Below are positions 1 to 9,011 of a DNA stretch of 64,000 bases, piece by piece (within the stretch, counting starts at the first letter, position 1; each line of letters starts with the position of its first letter). Under the pieces are notes generated by a model. That model did not search any database, was not told the DNA's origin, and saw only the letters and a program-made list of their open reading frames with translations. The stretch lies in the NCBI GenBank assembly GCA_019187195.1, contig JABAQT010000021.1, positions 1 to 64,000 of the forward strand, given 5' to 3'. Made by a program: the position numbers and the translations under genes. Source of the stretch: Bryobacteraceae bacterium (GTDB lineage Bacteria; Acidobacteriota; Terriglobia; Bryobacterales; Bryobacteraceae).

Positions 1-804
1 TATCTGCCCGCCGGACTTGCGCTCGCCGCGCGCCCGGCGGCGGCAGCCATTGTCACGGACACCCGTGGCCTGATCGCCCGGGAGGTGTCTATTCCGTCCC
101 GTGACGGGGAGAGCATTCCCGGCTATGCCGCGCGCCCGGCGCGCCTGAACGGGTATCCGATCCTGCTTGTCGTGGAAGAGATCTTCGGCGTGAACGAGTA
201 CATCAGGGATGTCTGCCGCCGTCTGGCGAAACTCGGTTATTTCGCCATAGCGCCGGATCTTTTCCACCGCCACGGCGACCCCTCGGGAATTGGCGACGCG
301 CGGCGTATCATCAGCGGGATCGTGTCGAAAACACCCGATCGCGAGGCGATGGAGGATCTCGATTCGGCGCTCGAATGGGCGATTGCGGAAAAAGGGAGCA
401 AGACCAGAATCGCCATTACGGGTTTCTCCTGGGGAGGACGCATCACCTGGCTCTACGCCGCCCGGCAGCCGAAGGTGAAGGCAGCCGCGGCCTGGTACGG
501 TGTGCTCTCCCGGCCCCCGCGACCGGCGCGCCCGCTCCAGCCGGTTCAACCCGCCGCCATCGCCGCCTCGCTGAAGACTCCCGTTCTCGGACTTTATGGC
601 GGCCGGGACCGCGGCATCCCCCTGGACACCGTCGAGGAAATGATCGCGGAGCTGGCAAAAGGGACCAGCAAATCTGAAATTGTCGTCTATCCGGACGCCC
701 CCCACGGCTTTCATGCCGATTACCGCGCCAGCTATCGCCCGGCGGAGGCCGCCGACGCCTGGAACCGCATGCTCGCCTGGTTCAAGAAGTACGATGTCGC
801 CTGA
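1..804 (+). CDS. Dienelactone hydrolase family protein, 5' end cut by window
   Basis: Alpha/beta hydrolase of the dienelactone hydrolase type. The frame is open to the first base, and the residues before the first possible start (a GTG at 85) are an Ala-rich segment followed by TDTRGLIAREV, which fits the mature N-terminus of exported members, so the true start is probably outside the window. Visible motifs are EEIFGVNEYI, the nucleophile elbow GFSWGGR (Ser codon 427-429), an acidic residue in YGGRDRG and the catalytic His in PHGFHADY. Classical family members have Cys at the nucleophile position; here it is Ser. It converges on the minus-strand gene ending at 820. The substrate is not predictable. 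Confidence 0.85.
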   Translation, partial: YLPAGLALAARPAAAAIVTDTRGLIAREVSIPSRDGESIPGYAARPARLNGYPILLVVEEIFGVNEYIRDVCRRLAKLGYFAIAPDLFHRHGDPSGIGDARRIISGIVSKTPDREAMEDLDSALEWAIAEKGSKTRIAITGFSWGGRITWLYAARQPKVKAAAAWYGVLSRPPRPARPLQPVQPAAIAASLKTPVLGLYGGRDRGIPLDTVEEMIAELAKGTSKSEIVVYPDAPHGFHADYRASYRPAEAADAWNRMLAWFKKYDVA

Positions 805-819
805 GGCAGGCCGCGTGTG

Positions 820-1260
820 CTATTCGAGCGGAACGTCAAAGTATTCGAGCGCCCACTCCCGCATGAACCGCACATGAGTAGGCCGCACGACGTACAGCAT
901 GAATTCCGGGTTGTCCACCGATTTCAAATAGGCCCGCAGCAGCGGGTTGGCGTCCCATATCTCCCGCCGCGTACGGCCCTCCGTTACGGCTTCCGCGATC
1001 CCGGTGACGCGCACCTGATCGTGATCCTTCGTCAGGTAGCACAACTCGACCTTCGCGCACTGTTCGATCTCCGCCGTCTTGTTCGAAGAGCGCATCGAGG
1101 CGATGTACACGGTGAACCCATCGGTCTTAACGGGCGAAACCGGGCGCACGCGGGGCTGCGAACCGTCCATGGTGGCGAGCATCGGAAAACGGTCTTCGGC
1201 AACCACGGCGAGAGCCATCGAGCGGACTTCCCCGGGAGCGGGCGGAGGCGGGAGCTTCAT
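820..1260 (-). CDS. Pyridoxamine 5'-phosphate oxidase-like (PPOX) flavin-binding protein
   Basis: A 146-residue split-barrel protein resembling the general stress protein 26 branch of the PPOX family, which usually binds FMN or a related flavin. The motifs LATMDGSQPRVRPVSP near the start and ELCYLTKDHDQVRVTGIAE in the middle fit the fold. The frame is open upstream to 1494, but that extension lies inside aroDE and is Arg/Ser-rich shadow sequence. The ATG at 1260 follows the aroDE stop by one base, so the genes are probably translationally coupled. Substrate and cofactor cannot be fixed from sequence. It is the last gene of the waaA/lpxK-aroDE run. Confidence 0.75.
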   Translation of the reverse strand: MKLPPPPAPGEVRSMALAVVAEDRFPMLATMDGSQPRVRPVSPVKTDGFTVYIASMRSSNKTAEIEQCAKVELCYLTKDHDQVRVTGIAEAVTEGRTRREIWDANPLLRAYLKSVDNPEFMLYVVRPTHVRFMREWALEYFDVPLE

Positions 1261-1261
1261 C

Positions 1262-2770
1262 TCAATGACCCTGCCCCAACGCCTCGAGCGCCGCTTTCTC
1301 CATTGCCGCGCGGGGCGCCGAGAGTCCGGTCCATGTCTCGAATTGCAGGGCGGCTTGCTCGAGAAACATCTGCAGTCCGTTGATGACCACCTTTTTTCCG
1401 GCGGCGGCGCGTTTGAGAAGCAGCGTCTCGAGCGGGTTGTACACCATGTCGAAGACGATCTCTCCCGGAATGCGGTCCGCGAAGTAACACTCATCGGTGT
1501 GCGGAAACATGCCGAGAGGCGTCGCGTGAACCAGCGCGTCGAAATAGCGCGAATCCAGTTGCTCCTTCATCAGCGGCTCCGCGTTGCACGCTTTCGCCAG
1601 CGCGCGAACACGATCGGGATTTCTTCCGGCAATGGCCACTTTCGCGCCCGCGTCGGCGAGCGCGAACGCCGCCCCGCGCGCCGCGCCGCCATTTCCCACC
1701 ACCAGCACGCTCGACTTCGCCAGCCTTATCTTCTTGCCGAGCGGTCCCAGCACACCCTGCACGTCCGTGTTCAACCCGCGCCACTTGCCGGCCTTGCGAT
1801 ACACCGTATTGACGGCTCCGATCCGCCGCGCCAGCGGATCCACAACGTCCAGGTACCGCAGGATCTTTTGTTTGTGCGGAATCGTTACACTGAACCCAGC
1901 AACCGGCAGTTTGTCCGCCAGCAGGAAGAAATCCTTCAATTGCGGGGGATGCACCAGGAATGGCAGATATACGCTGTCGACACGCCGCGATTGAAACGCG
2001 CGGTTGTGAACGGCGGGTGAAATCGAGTGCCGCACGGGATCGGCAATCACCCCGTATATCTTCGCCGCCTTCGAGAATTTCTCGACACGGTACTGATTGC
2101 GAAGCATCTTCGCGGAAACCTGCCCGGCCGCCGTTCCTTCCGCGGACCATGGCGCCGCGTAGGTGTAGAGTCCTCCCATCGCTGTCGACAGGACGCGCGT
2201 GGGAAATCCCGTCTCGCCCATCGCCAGCAGCACCAGCGGACTGCGCGGATGCGCTTTCGCCAGAGAGAGAACCCGGTAGTTGTCGCTCGGCTTGCGAGCC
2301 GTGCTCACCAGTTTGTAGGCGTCGGCGGGAATGCGCAGCATGCGGCGCAGCACCGTGTCGAGCGAAGGCGTCCCTCCGTAGTTGTGGTAAGAGAGGACCA
2401 GCCAGGCCCGTCCCCGCAGCCCGTCCAGCTTATGCTGGATGTTCTCCGCGCTTTCGACCTCGATATCGACGGCGCGCGCCCCCGCGCCGATGGCGGCTTC
2501 GAGAATCTTCACCTGTTCCTCGATGCTGCCGTTGAAATGCCCGTGATTCTGGTGGCGGCGGCAGGTGGCGAGCAGCGTGCACTGGGGATATTGCGACAGA
2601 AACTCCGCGATCGCCTTCACTCCCTGTTCGGGCCGCGGCAGGTAGTCGAGCCGGAACTCGAGGAATGTCTCTCCGGATTCGGCCTCGTGCCGGGCATGGG
2701 CCATCAACGTGTCTATGTTGGATAACCCAAGAGCAATACAGATCTTGGGAAGCGCTGTTCGATGGGGCAT
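1262..2770 (-). CDS. aroDE: Bifunctional 3-dehydroquinate dehydratase / shikimate dehydrogenase
   Basis: Catalyses steps 3 and 4 of the shikimate pathway in one 502-residue cytosolic chain. Residues about 8-220 are a type I (Schiff-base) dehydroquinase: His129 in SYHNYGGTP and Lys153 in AYKLVSTA match the catalytic pair. Residues about 235-500 are shikimate dehydrogenase: VIADPVRHSISP substrate loop, Lys300 in GFSVTIPHK, Asp336 in NTDVQG, and the nucleotide-binding VVGNGGAARGAA at 357-368. The fusion order matches that known from plants and some bacteria. It lies 52 bp downstream of waaA-lpxK and one base before the PPOX gene. Both active sites look intact. Confidence 0.93.
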   Translation of the reverse strand: MPHRTALPKICIALGLSNIDTLMAHARHEAESGETFLEFRLDYLPRPEQGVKAIAEFLSQYPQCTLLATCRRHQNHGHFNGSIEEQVKILEAAIGAGARAVDIEVESAENIQHKLDGLRGRAWLVLSYHNYGGTPSLDTVLRRMLRIPADAYKLVSTARKPSDNYRVLSLAKAHPRSPLVLLAMGETGFPTRVLSTAMGGLYTYAAPWSAEGTAAGQVSAKMLRNQYRVEKFSKAAKIYGVIADPVRHSISPAVHNRAFQSRRVDSVYLPFLVHPPQLKDFFLLADKLPVAGFSVTIPHKQKILRYLDVVDPLARRIGAVNTVYRKAGKWRGLNTDVQGVLGPLGKKIRLAKSSVLVVGNGGAARGAAFALADAGAKVAIAGRNPDRVRALAKACNAEPLMKEQLDSRYFDALVHATPLGMFPHTDECYFADRIPGEIVFDMVYNPLETLLLKRAAAGKKVVINGLQMFLEQAALQFETWTGLSAPRAAMEKAALEALGQGH

Positions 2771-2822
2771 TTCCCTAATGTCGAATCAGCATAACACACC
2801 CTTCCGGTCCTCCGTCGCGCGA

Positions 2823-5231
2823 TTATCCCTCCAAATAACCCTCATCTTCCCGCCGCGCGCGGATCTTCCGGAGCCATTCGAAAAACTCCTCTTCCCGTTC
2901 CATCTCGATCCGCATCCGCAGCCAGTATATCCGTAAAGGTTTCACATGTTCGGCCGCGTCCGCGGGCAGATTCATCAAATCCTTCCCGGTTGTCAGCAGA
3001 ATGCGCGCTCCCTCCGCCTGCGCCTGGTGCGCCAGCCGGCGCAACTCGCGCGTCCGGTAATGGTGGTGATCTCCAAATGCCCACGAAAATACCGGCTCGA
3101 TTCCGAGGTCATGCAGTGTGCCGTGGAACGACGCCGGATTCCCCAAACCGCAAAATACGGCGGCCGGGCTCGACGGCAACCGGCCGGCCGGAGACCGCTC
3201 CGTGCCGTCCACGGCCACCCACTCGACCGCCTTCACGCGGCTGTAAAAGACCGGCGCATCCGGCTGGTATTCCCTGAGCCTCCTCTCGAGACCCTTCCAC
3301 GGCGTGGGGATGGATGCCCGGGCAACCACGAATGCCGATGCCCTTTGAAGGGAACTCAGCGGTTCCCTCAATCTACCGAGCGGTATCAGCGCTTCGCCGC
3401 CGAACGGATCCAGCGCGTCCAGCATCACGATGTCGGCGTCTCTTCGCACACGCCAGTGTTGAAACCCGTCATCGAGCACAATTACGCCCGGCCGCAGTTG
3501 CCGCTCCAACTCCCGGCCCGTCGCCAGGCGATCCGCCCCGATGCCCAGCGAAGCGGTTCCCGCGCGCAACAGAATCTGCGCCTCGTCGCCGGTTCGCGCC
3601 ACCGGACACTGCGCCCCCGCCGCGAGCACCGTGCTCCTTTCCGGCGATCCCCGCTTGTATCCGCGCGTCAGAATGGCTGGATGAAAGCCCTCCTCGCTCA
3701 TCCATCGCGTGATGTGCTCGGTGAACGGCGTCTTGCCGCAGCCCCCCGCGACGATTCCTCCCACGCTGATCACCGGCGCCCGCAGACTTCCGGATTGCGC
3801 AAGCTTGCGGCGCCTGTCCCACGCCACGCCCGCGCGCCAGAGCAGGGAAAGCGGACCCAATATCGTAATCGCCGCCAGCGAATGCACTTTGCGCGGCATG
3901 GCTTCGGAGTAGCTCTCGATCAGCGCCGCCACGGCGCGTGCCGTCGCCCCTCTCCGCCCCTCCGTCAACCGCCGGGCCGTTTCGCCGATGCGCGTCCGCA
4001 ATTCAACGTCTGTCAGCAGATGACTCACCGCCCGCGCCAGTTGCTCCGGATTATCGGCCGCGTACACACCGCCGTGCGCGCGAAACTCTTCCGCTATATC
4101 CGGAAAGTTTTCCATGTGGGGGCCGATGATAACAGGTTTCGCGAAGAACGCCGGCTCGAGGATGTTGTGACCGCCGCGGTGCGCAAACGTGCCCCCCATG
4201 AACACCACATCCGCCAGCGCGAACAGGGAACTCAGTTCCCCCATCGTATCCACCAGCAGAACTCCCGGCAGGCTCAGCGAGCTTTCCGCGGTAAGTTCCG
4301 AGCGGCGCAGGAAGCGTACTCCGGCCCGTTCCAGCTTCTCAGCCGCCGGGTCGAAGCGTTCCGGCCGGCGCGGCGCGAGCATCAGCAGGAGCCGCTCATT
4401 CGAAGCCAGGGCACGAAAGGCTTCGATGACCACGTCATCTTCATCCGGATCGCCCGCCACCGCGGGGGGCATCGTGCTTGCCGCAATCCAGATCGCCGAA
4501 GGTTGAAGCTTCGCCGCCAAAAGCCGCACCATCGCCGGCGGCTCGGCCCCGGCCGCGCGAAAGTCATACTTGAGATTCCCGGCGTCCCGCACTCTCGATG
4601 CCGGGGCGCCGAGCGCGAGATACCGGCCCATGGCGATGCGGTTCTGCACGAGAATCGCATCCGGTAAGCGCAGCGTGGCGCGGAACAGTCCCCGCAGACG
4701 CATATACCGGGGGAACGCCTTGTCGGAGATGCGGCCGTTGATCACCACCAGACCGCATCCGAAGCGCTTCGCCTCGCGGTAGAGGTTGGGCCAGATCTCC
4801 GTCTCCATCACCACGACCAGTTGGGGGCGGATGCGCCGCAGCACGCGCCGCACCGCCCAGCACAGGTCTACCGGCGCGTAGAAGATTCCGTCGCTGATCG
4901 TCTTCAGCCGCATCGCGGCGATCTGCCGTCCGGCCACCGTCGTCACCGAGACATAGAGCCGCTGGGAAGGGAACTGCTCCCGCAACTGGCGCAGAAGCTC
5001 CACGGCGGAGATCACCTCTCCCACGGAAACCGCATGCAACCAGATGCCGCCGGGCACCGTCGGTTGAAATGCCGGCGGCGCGCCGCCCAGCCGCTCTCCG
5101 ATGTGGCTCCAATACCGCCGGTCGCGCATTCCGCGGCTCAGAAGGTACAGTAGGATCAATGGAAACGAGAGAACGCCCAAAAGCCGGTAGAGGAAGTAAA
5201 TGAACACGCGCAGGTCTTGGCTCTTACTCAT
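2823..5231 (-). CDS. waaA-lpxK: Fused Kdo transferase (WaaA) and tetraacyldisaccharide 4'-kinase (LpxK)
   Basis: Joins two lipid A enzymes. Residues 1 to about 420 are a GT30 Kdo transferase: an N-terminal membrane helix, LHAVSVGE with the catalytic Glu, METEIWPN, INGRISDKAF, and C-terminal GGTFAHRGGHNILEPA and IIGPHMENF. Residues about 455-800 are LpxK: a P-loop-like GGIVAGGCGKTP near 490 and DDGFQHW near 587, with a hydrophobic stretch before it. LpxK phosphorylates the disaccharide that WaaA then glycosylates, so successive inner-membrane steps are fused. The ATG at 5231 is chosen over one at 5267; a GTG at 5207 is also possible. The start overlaps head-to-head with the plus gene at 5200, whose ribosome-binding site is strong. 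Confidence 0.9.
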   Translation of the reverse strand: MSKSQDLRVFIYFLYRLLGVLSFPLILLYLLSRGMRDRRYWSHIGERLGGAPPAFQPTVPGGIWLHAVSVGEVISAVELLRQLREQFPSQRLYVSVTTVAGRQIAAMRLKTISDGIFYAPVDLCWAVRRVLRRIRPQLVVVMETEIWPNLYREAKRFGCGLVVINGRISDKAFPRYMRLRGLFRATLRLPDAILVQNRIAMGRYLALGAPASRVRDAGNLKYDFRAAGAEPPAMVRLLAAKLQPSAIWIAASTMPPAVAGDPDEDDVVIEAFRALASNERLLLMLAPRRPERFDPAAEKLERAGVRFLRRSELTAESSLSLPGVLLVDTMGELSSLFALADVVFMGGTFAHRGGHNILEPAFFAKPVIIGPHMENFPDIAEEFRAHGGVYAADNPEQLARAVSHLLTDVELRTRIGETARRLTEGRRGATARAVAALIESYSEAMPRKVHSLAAITILGPLSLLWRAGVAWDRRRKLAQSGSLRAPVISVGGIVAGGCGKTPFTEHITRWMSEEGFHPAILTRGYKRGSPERSTVLAAGAQCPVARTGDEAQILLRAGTASLGIGADRLATGRELERQLRPGVIVLDDGFQHWRVRRDADIVMLDALDPFGGEALIPLGRLREPLSSLQRASAFVVARASIPTPWKGLERRLREYQPDAPVFYSRVKAVEWVAVDGTERSPAGRLPSSPAAVFCGLGNPASFHGTLHDLGIEPVFSWAFGDHHHYRTRELRRLAHQAQAEGARILLTTGKDLMNLPADAAEHVKPLRIYWLRMRIEMEREEEFFEWLRKIRARREDEGYLEG

Positions 5232-5793
5232 CCTGAGTATAACCGCTTGGGCCGCCGGCAAGGACAAGCGATTCGAGGTCCAGCCGGCCGATTCCTATCC
5301 CACCAAACAGACAAGCGAAGGCCTCATCATCGCCGCCGTGCCCTACACAACCGCCGAGCAGATGAAATCCGCCTTTGGAAAGCTGAATCTCAACGCTTAC
5401 GGGGTGCTGCCGGTGTTGCTCGTGATGCGGAACGGCAGCGGGCAGACGCTCAACCTCCGCCAGATGGAGATTACCTATGTCACCCCCGGCCGCTACCGCG
5501 TCGACGCCACTCCCGCCTCCGACGTACAGTACATCGAGGGGCCGCGGCGGCCGAACCTCGGCGGCAGCCCCATCCCCAATCCCATTCCCCGAAAGCGTAA
5601 GAACAAACTCGCCAGTTTCGAGATCGAGGGCTATGCGATGAACGCGAAGATGCTGCCTCCCGGCGAATCCGCGCACGGGTTCGTCTATTTCCAGACACCG
5701 CATCTGAAGGGCTCTCACATCTACATTCGCGGCATCACCGAGGCACGGACAGGCAAGGAACTGCTCTACTTCGAGATCCCTTTGGATCAGTGA
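5200..5793 (+). CDS. Small secreted protein of unknown function
   Basis: A 197-residue protein with a probable signal peptide (Arg-rich start, then LLLILSITAWAA, cleavage near residue 19). The mature part looks beta-rich: NAYGVLPVLLVMRNGSGQTLNLRQMEI resembles domains describing a stress or additivity limit on exported proteins, and a Pro/Asn-rich stretch (NLGGSPIPNPIPRKRK) interrupts it. I do not recognise the family. The start is supported by AGAGGAAG about 5 nt upstream of the ATG. Its first 32 bases lie inside the opposite-strand waaA-lpxK start. The VOC gene follows closely. Confidence 0.7.
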   Translation: MNTRRSWLLLILSITAWAAGKDKRFEVQPADSYPTKQTSEGLIIAAVPYTTAEQMKSAFGKLNLNAYGVLPVLLVMRNGSGQTLNLRQMEITYVTPGRYRVDATPASDVQYIEGPRRPNLGGSPIPNPIPRKRKNKLASFEIEGYAMNAKMLPPGESAHGFVYFQTPHLKGSHIYIRGITEARTGKELLYFEIPLDQ

Positions 5794-5834
5794 ACCGCCG
5801 CGCCCCCCGGCTGGTTCCTGTTAGAATCACGGTG

Positions 5835-6212
5835 ATGTTTAAAGGACTCGAACACACCGCCATCGCCTCTCCCGACCCGAGAAAGCTTGCTCAGTGGTAT
5901 GTGGACCATCTGGGTTTCCATATCAATTTCAGCTATGACGTTTTCTATTTCGTCAAGGCTCCCAACGGATCGATGCTCGAGATCATCCCCTCCGACGGAG
6001 CCATGGCGCGGACGCCCGGGATGAAGGAACCCGGCATCCGGCATCTCGCCATCGCCGTTGATGACTTCGACGCCGGCTACGCCGAACTGAAGGCGCGAGG
6101 CATCGAGTTTCTCGGCGAGCCTTACACCACTCAGGGCAATCGTCTGGTGTTTTTCAAGGATGGAGACGGGAACATTGTGCATCTCATTCACCGTGAGAAG
6201 CCGCTGCCCTAA
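5835..6212 (+). CDS. VOC (glyoxalase/bleomycin resistance) family protein
   Basis: A 125-residue vicinal-oxygen-chelate domain with two beta-alpha-beta-beta-beta modules. Candidate metal ligands are His in GLEHTAIAS, Glu in SMLEIIP, His in GIRHLAIA and the end motif DGNIVHLIH. Such proteins are lyases, dioxygenases or binding proteins; the substrate cannot be read. A frame opens at a GTG at 5790 overlapping the previous stop, but those 15 extra residues (Arg/Pro-rich) do not fit the fold, so the ATG at 5835 is preferred. It is followed 12 bp later by the MFS gene and may be co-transcribed with it. Confidence 0.8.
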   Translation: MFKGLEHTAIASPDPRKLAQWYVDHLGFHINFSYDVFYFVKAPNGSMLEIIPSDGAMARTPGMKEPGIRHLAIAVDDFDAGYAELKARGIEFLGEPYTTQGNRLVFFKDGDGNIVHLIHREKPLP

Positions 6213-6224
6213 GGATCGTCCATT

Positions 6225-7430
6225 TTGATAAAGCGGGTTTTCAAGGCCTTCGAGTACCGGGATTTCCGGCTCATGTGGCTTGGCGCATGCACCTCCAGCA
6301 TTGGAACGTGGATGCAGAAACTCGCGCAAAGCTGGCTCGTCCTCGAGTTGTCCAAGTCCTCGTTCCTGCTTGGGCTGGACTCGTTCCTCGGAGAAGTCCC
6401 GATCCTTCTGTTCTCACTCGTGGGCGGCGTTGTCGCCGATCGCAAGGACCGGCGCCACCTGCTGATTGCGTCGCAGATCATCCAGATGAGCAGCGCGTTT
6501 CTCCTGGCCGCGCTGCTCGCTCTAAATAAGGTGCAGGTGTGGCATATCCTGTCGTTGTCCTTCTGCAGCGGCCTGGCGCAGGCCTTCGGCGGGCCGGCCT
6601 ACCAGGCTCTGATCCCGCGCCTGGTAAAGCCCGAGGACCTCCCCAATGCCATCGCCCTCAATTCCATTCAGTTCAACCTCGCGCGCGTCATCGGCCCCGT
6701 GGTCGGCGGCATCGCCATGGCCCAACTCGGCGCCGCCTGGTGCTTCTCCCTCAACGGCGTCTCCTTCATCGCCGTCATCCTCTCGCTTTTCTTCCTGAAT
6801 GAACGCTACGTTCCCGCCGAAAAGCACCAGTCCATGCTCGAGAGCATGAAAGAGGGGTTCTCCTTCGTCCGCCGCCAGGAGGCCATGGTTTCGCTGATCT
6901 TCCTCGCCTTCTGCATGACCATGCTCGGTTTTCCGATCGTGGTCTTTCTTCCCGTCTTCGCCAAGGATGTGCTGCACGAGGGCGCCAACACCTACTCGCT
7001 CCTCCTGTCCACCTCCGGCGCGGGGTCGGTGGCGGGGGCGCTTCTGGTGGCCGCCGTCGGACACATCCGTCAAAAAGGACTGCTGACGCTGGTCATGCTT
7101 GTCCTGTTCGGTTTCATGATGGCGGGTTTCGCGTTGTCGAAAACGTTGTGGCTGAGCTGCGTGTTCCTCTTTCTGGGCGGCGCGGCGCTCATCTCCTGCT
7201 TCGCGATGATCACCTCGCTCGTTCAACTGATCACTTCCGATGAGATGCGCGGGCGCGTGATGAGCGTGTTCAATGTCGCCTTTCGAGGCGGCATGCCCAT
7301 CGGAAGTCTCGCCATCGGCTCCCTGATTCCGATCTATACGGCTCCCGTGGTCCTGGCCGCCAATGGGGCCTTGCTGGCCGCTCTCGGCGGCTATCTTCTG
7401 GCGATGCGGCGCAAGATCGCATCCCTGTAG
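6225..7430 (+). CDS. Major facilitator superfamily exporter, EntS-like
   Basis: A 401-residue inner-membrane transporter with about 12 hydrophobic segments. FEYRDFRLMWLGACTSSIGTWMQ at the N-terminus and GGVVADRKDRR between helices 2 and 3 are typical of the MFS_3/enterobactin-exporter-like group, whose members export siderophores or drugs; the substrate here is unknown. The central loop (ERYVPAEKHQSMLESMKEG) separates the two six-helix halves. The start is a TTG at 6225 preceded by AAGGA about 9 nt upstream. It converges on the TssB-TssC fusion ending at 7464, across a short GC-rich palindrome. Confidence 0.88.
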   Translation: MIKRVFKAFEYRDFRLMWLGACTSSIGTWMQKLAQSWLVLELSKSSFLLGLDSFLGEVPILLFSLVGGVVADRKDRRHLLIASQIIQMSSAFLLAALLALNKVQVWHILSLSFCSGLAQAFGGPAYQALIPRLVKPEDLPNAIALNSIQFNLARVIGPVVGGIAMAQLGAAWCFSLNGVSFIAVILSLFFLNERYVPAEKHQSMLESMKEGFSFVRRQEAMVSLIFLAFCMTMLGFPIVVFLPVFAKDVLHEGANTYSLLLSTSGAGSVAGALLVAAVGHIRQKGLLTLVMLVLFGFMMAGFALSKTLWLSCVFLFLGGAALISCFAMITSLVQLITSDEMRGRVMSVFNVAFRGGMPIGSLAIGSLIPIYTAPVVLAANGALLAALGGYLLAMRRKIASL

Positions 7431-7443
7431 CGGCCCGGGCCGC
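7430..7443. terminator. GC-rich palindrome between convergent genes
   Basis: A perfect 14-bp palindrome, GCGGCCCGGGCCGC, begins at the last base of the MFS stop codon and lies 20 bp from the convergent gene's stop. It could pause transcription from either side, but it has no loop and no T-run, so calling it a terminator is weak. Confidence 0.25.
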
Positions 7444-7463
7444 CACGCCCCGCACCCCGAACC

Positions 7464-9002
7464 TCACCCCCACCGCGCGGCCAGTGCCCTGCCGCCCGCC
7501 GCCACGCTGCGGAAACCCGCCAGCCGCACTTCATCCCTGCCCGCGTACGAGAGCAGGCACATCAGGCCCGCATCATGCATCCGCTCCATTGCCGTCTCCG
7601 TCAAAAGCGTCTCGGCGCACGGCGTCATCTTCGCTTCCCCGTCCTGCCTGTAGACGTGCATCGGCAACCGGTGAAGGCTCAGGATCTCATCCCCGGCCAT
7701 GCCCCAGCCGAATTCGGAAAACATCTGTCCCAACAGGTAGGCGCAAACGAAAGCCGGGTTTCCCCAAAGGTAATCTTCGTGATTGGGAACCGCGTCCATC
7801 TCCTCGAAGGCGAACAACTCGGTCGATTCGCTCGCCTTTCCATAGGGCATCCGCAGCAGGAATCGCGGCGCTATCAAGCCCAGGTGCCGCGCCTCCGGCA
7901 AAGAGCGGATCAGGTTCCATCCCTCGAGTTCCGCCCCCGGCTTCCACTCCCCTGGATACGGAGTCTTAACAAGCGATTCGCAGCCGAGCAACCGCGGGTT
8001 CCCGTAGGCGAGAAACGGCGCTCCCGCCTGCCTGGCCAACATGCCGAGCCGCCCCAGCAGGTTCAGATCGCTCATGTCCGGACCGAAGGCATAGGCGCCC
8101 ACCAGCACAGCCCAGGGATGCGCGCCCGGCGTGCGCACCGTCTGTTCCACCAACACTTTGTAGAGCGCCGTGCCGCGCAGATCGCCGGCCGTGGCGATGT
8201 CCGCCTCCACTTCCTCCCTCGAGATGTCGAGCAGGTAGACCTTCAGCATGGGGCCGGTCTCCAACTCCCTGATGAGGAAGAACAGGGCGCGCCACGCGGA
8301 TTCGAGCGCCTGGTAGGAGGGGTGGTGCAGTATTCCACGCATTACCGCGCCCGTGGCCGCGTCCACCTGCTCGATGACCTCCTTCTTTTTCGGGTCCGGC
8401 TTCGGCGCCAGGTGCGGAGCCACCAGCGACCGCAGGTAACGCTCCATCGGATCGTAGGAGGGCGTGGTTCCCATGCCGCGCTCCTCGGTCGCCCGCATCG
8501 CCTGTTCGAGCAGGCTCCCTCCCAACAGCGACGCTCCCGCCGCCTGCTGCGTCACCGGCGGAGGAGGCGGCGCGGCGGGTTTCTTTTCGCCGATGGCGAT
8601 GCCTAGCTCGCGCGCGGCGGCGGCAAACGTCGCCGGGTCATCCAATTGATCGCGCAACTCCCGCAATTTCCGGAAAAGCGGCATTTTTTGAAACAGGTGA
8701 TCGGGATGAAAATCATCCAGTTCGTGAAACCGGATGTCCAGGCCGGCTCCTCCCTCGAGCGGAATTCTCAGTTGGACATCCAGGCTGTCCAGAACATCCT
8801 CGAAGTTGTCCCGATCGACGGAAACCGGCTTGCGCGGCCCCGCCGTCCTGATTCCGCGGCTCGCGCGGCCAGTGAAATCACCCATTACAAGGATCCGGAA
8901 AGGAGTATCCCGGTCCGGCCGCTCCAGCCCTTTGTCTGCCTGTGCTTGTGGATGGCCTGGATCCACTTCCAGTTGAAACTCGGCGTAGGAAGTCTTCGGC
9001 AT
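7464..9002 (-). CDS. Orphan fused T6SS-type sheath protein (TssB-TssC)
   Basis: A 512-residue protein joining both type VI sheath subunits. Residues about 33-120 match TssB/VipA (FRILVMGDFTGR, VDRDNFEDVL, FHELDDFHPDHLF, FRKLRELRDQL). A Pro/Ala linker (about 140-180) leads to a TssC/VipB-like region from about 205 (RGILHHPSYQALESAWRAL, then VYLLDISREEVEADI, and HPWAVLVGAYAFG). The TssC part is shorter than the roughly 490 residues usual for TssC. No TssA, TssE, Hcp, VgrG, baseplate, membrane-complex or two-ring ClpV gene is in the window. It starts 10 nt after the stop of the glycosidase-like gene. There is no Shine-Dalgarno sequence; a TATAAT at 9017-9012 lies nine bases before the ATG. Fold assignment is firm, function is not. 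Confidence 0.82.
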   Translation of the reverse strand: MPKTSYAEFQLEVDPGHPQAQADKGLERPDRDTPFRILVMGDFTGRASRGIRTAGPRKPVSVDRDNFEDVLDSLDVQLRIPLEGGAGLDIRFHELDDFHPDHLFQKMPLFRKLRELRDQLDDPATFAAAARELGIAIGEKKPAAPPPPPVTQQAAGASLLGGSLLEQAMRATEERGMGTTPSYDPMERYLRSLVAPHLAPKPDPKKKEVIEQVDAATGAVMRGILHHPSYQALESAWRALFFLIRELETGPMLKVYLLDISREEVEADIATAGDLRGTALYKVLVEQTVRTPGAHPWAVLVGAYAFGPDMSDLNLLGRLGMLARQAGAPFLAYGNPRLLGCESLVKTPYPGEWKPGAELEGWNLIRSLPEARHLGLIAPRFLLRMPYGKASESTELFAFEEMDAVPNHEDYLWGNPAFVCAYLLGQMFSEFGWGMAGDEILSLHRLPMHVYRQDGEAKMTPCAETLLTETAMERMHDAGLMCLLSYAGRDEVRLAGFRSVAAGGRALAARWG

Positions 9003-9011
9003 GCTTCGACG

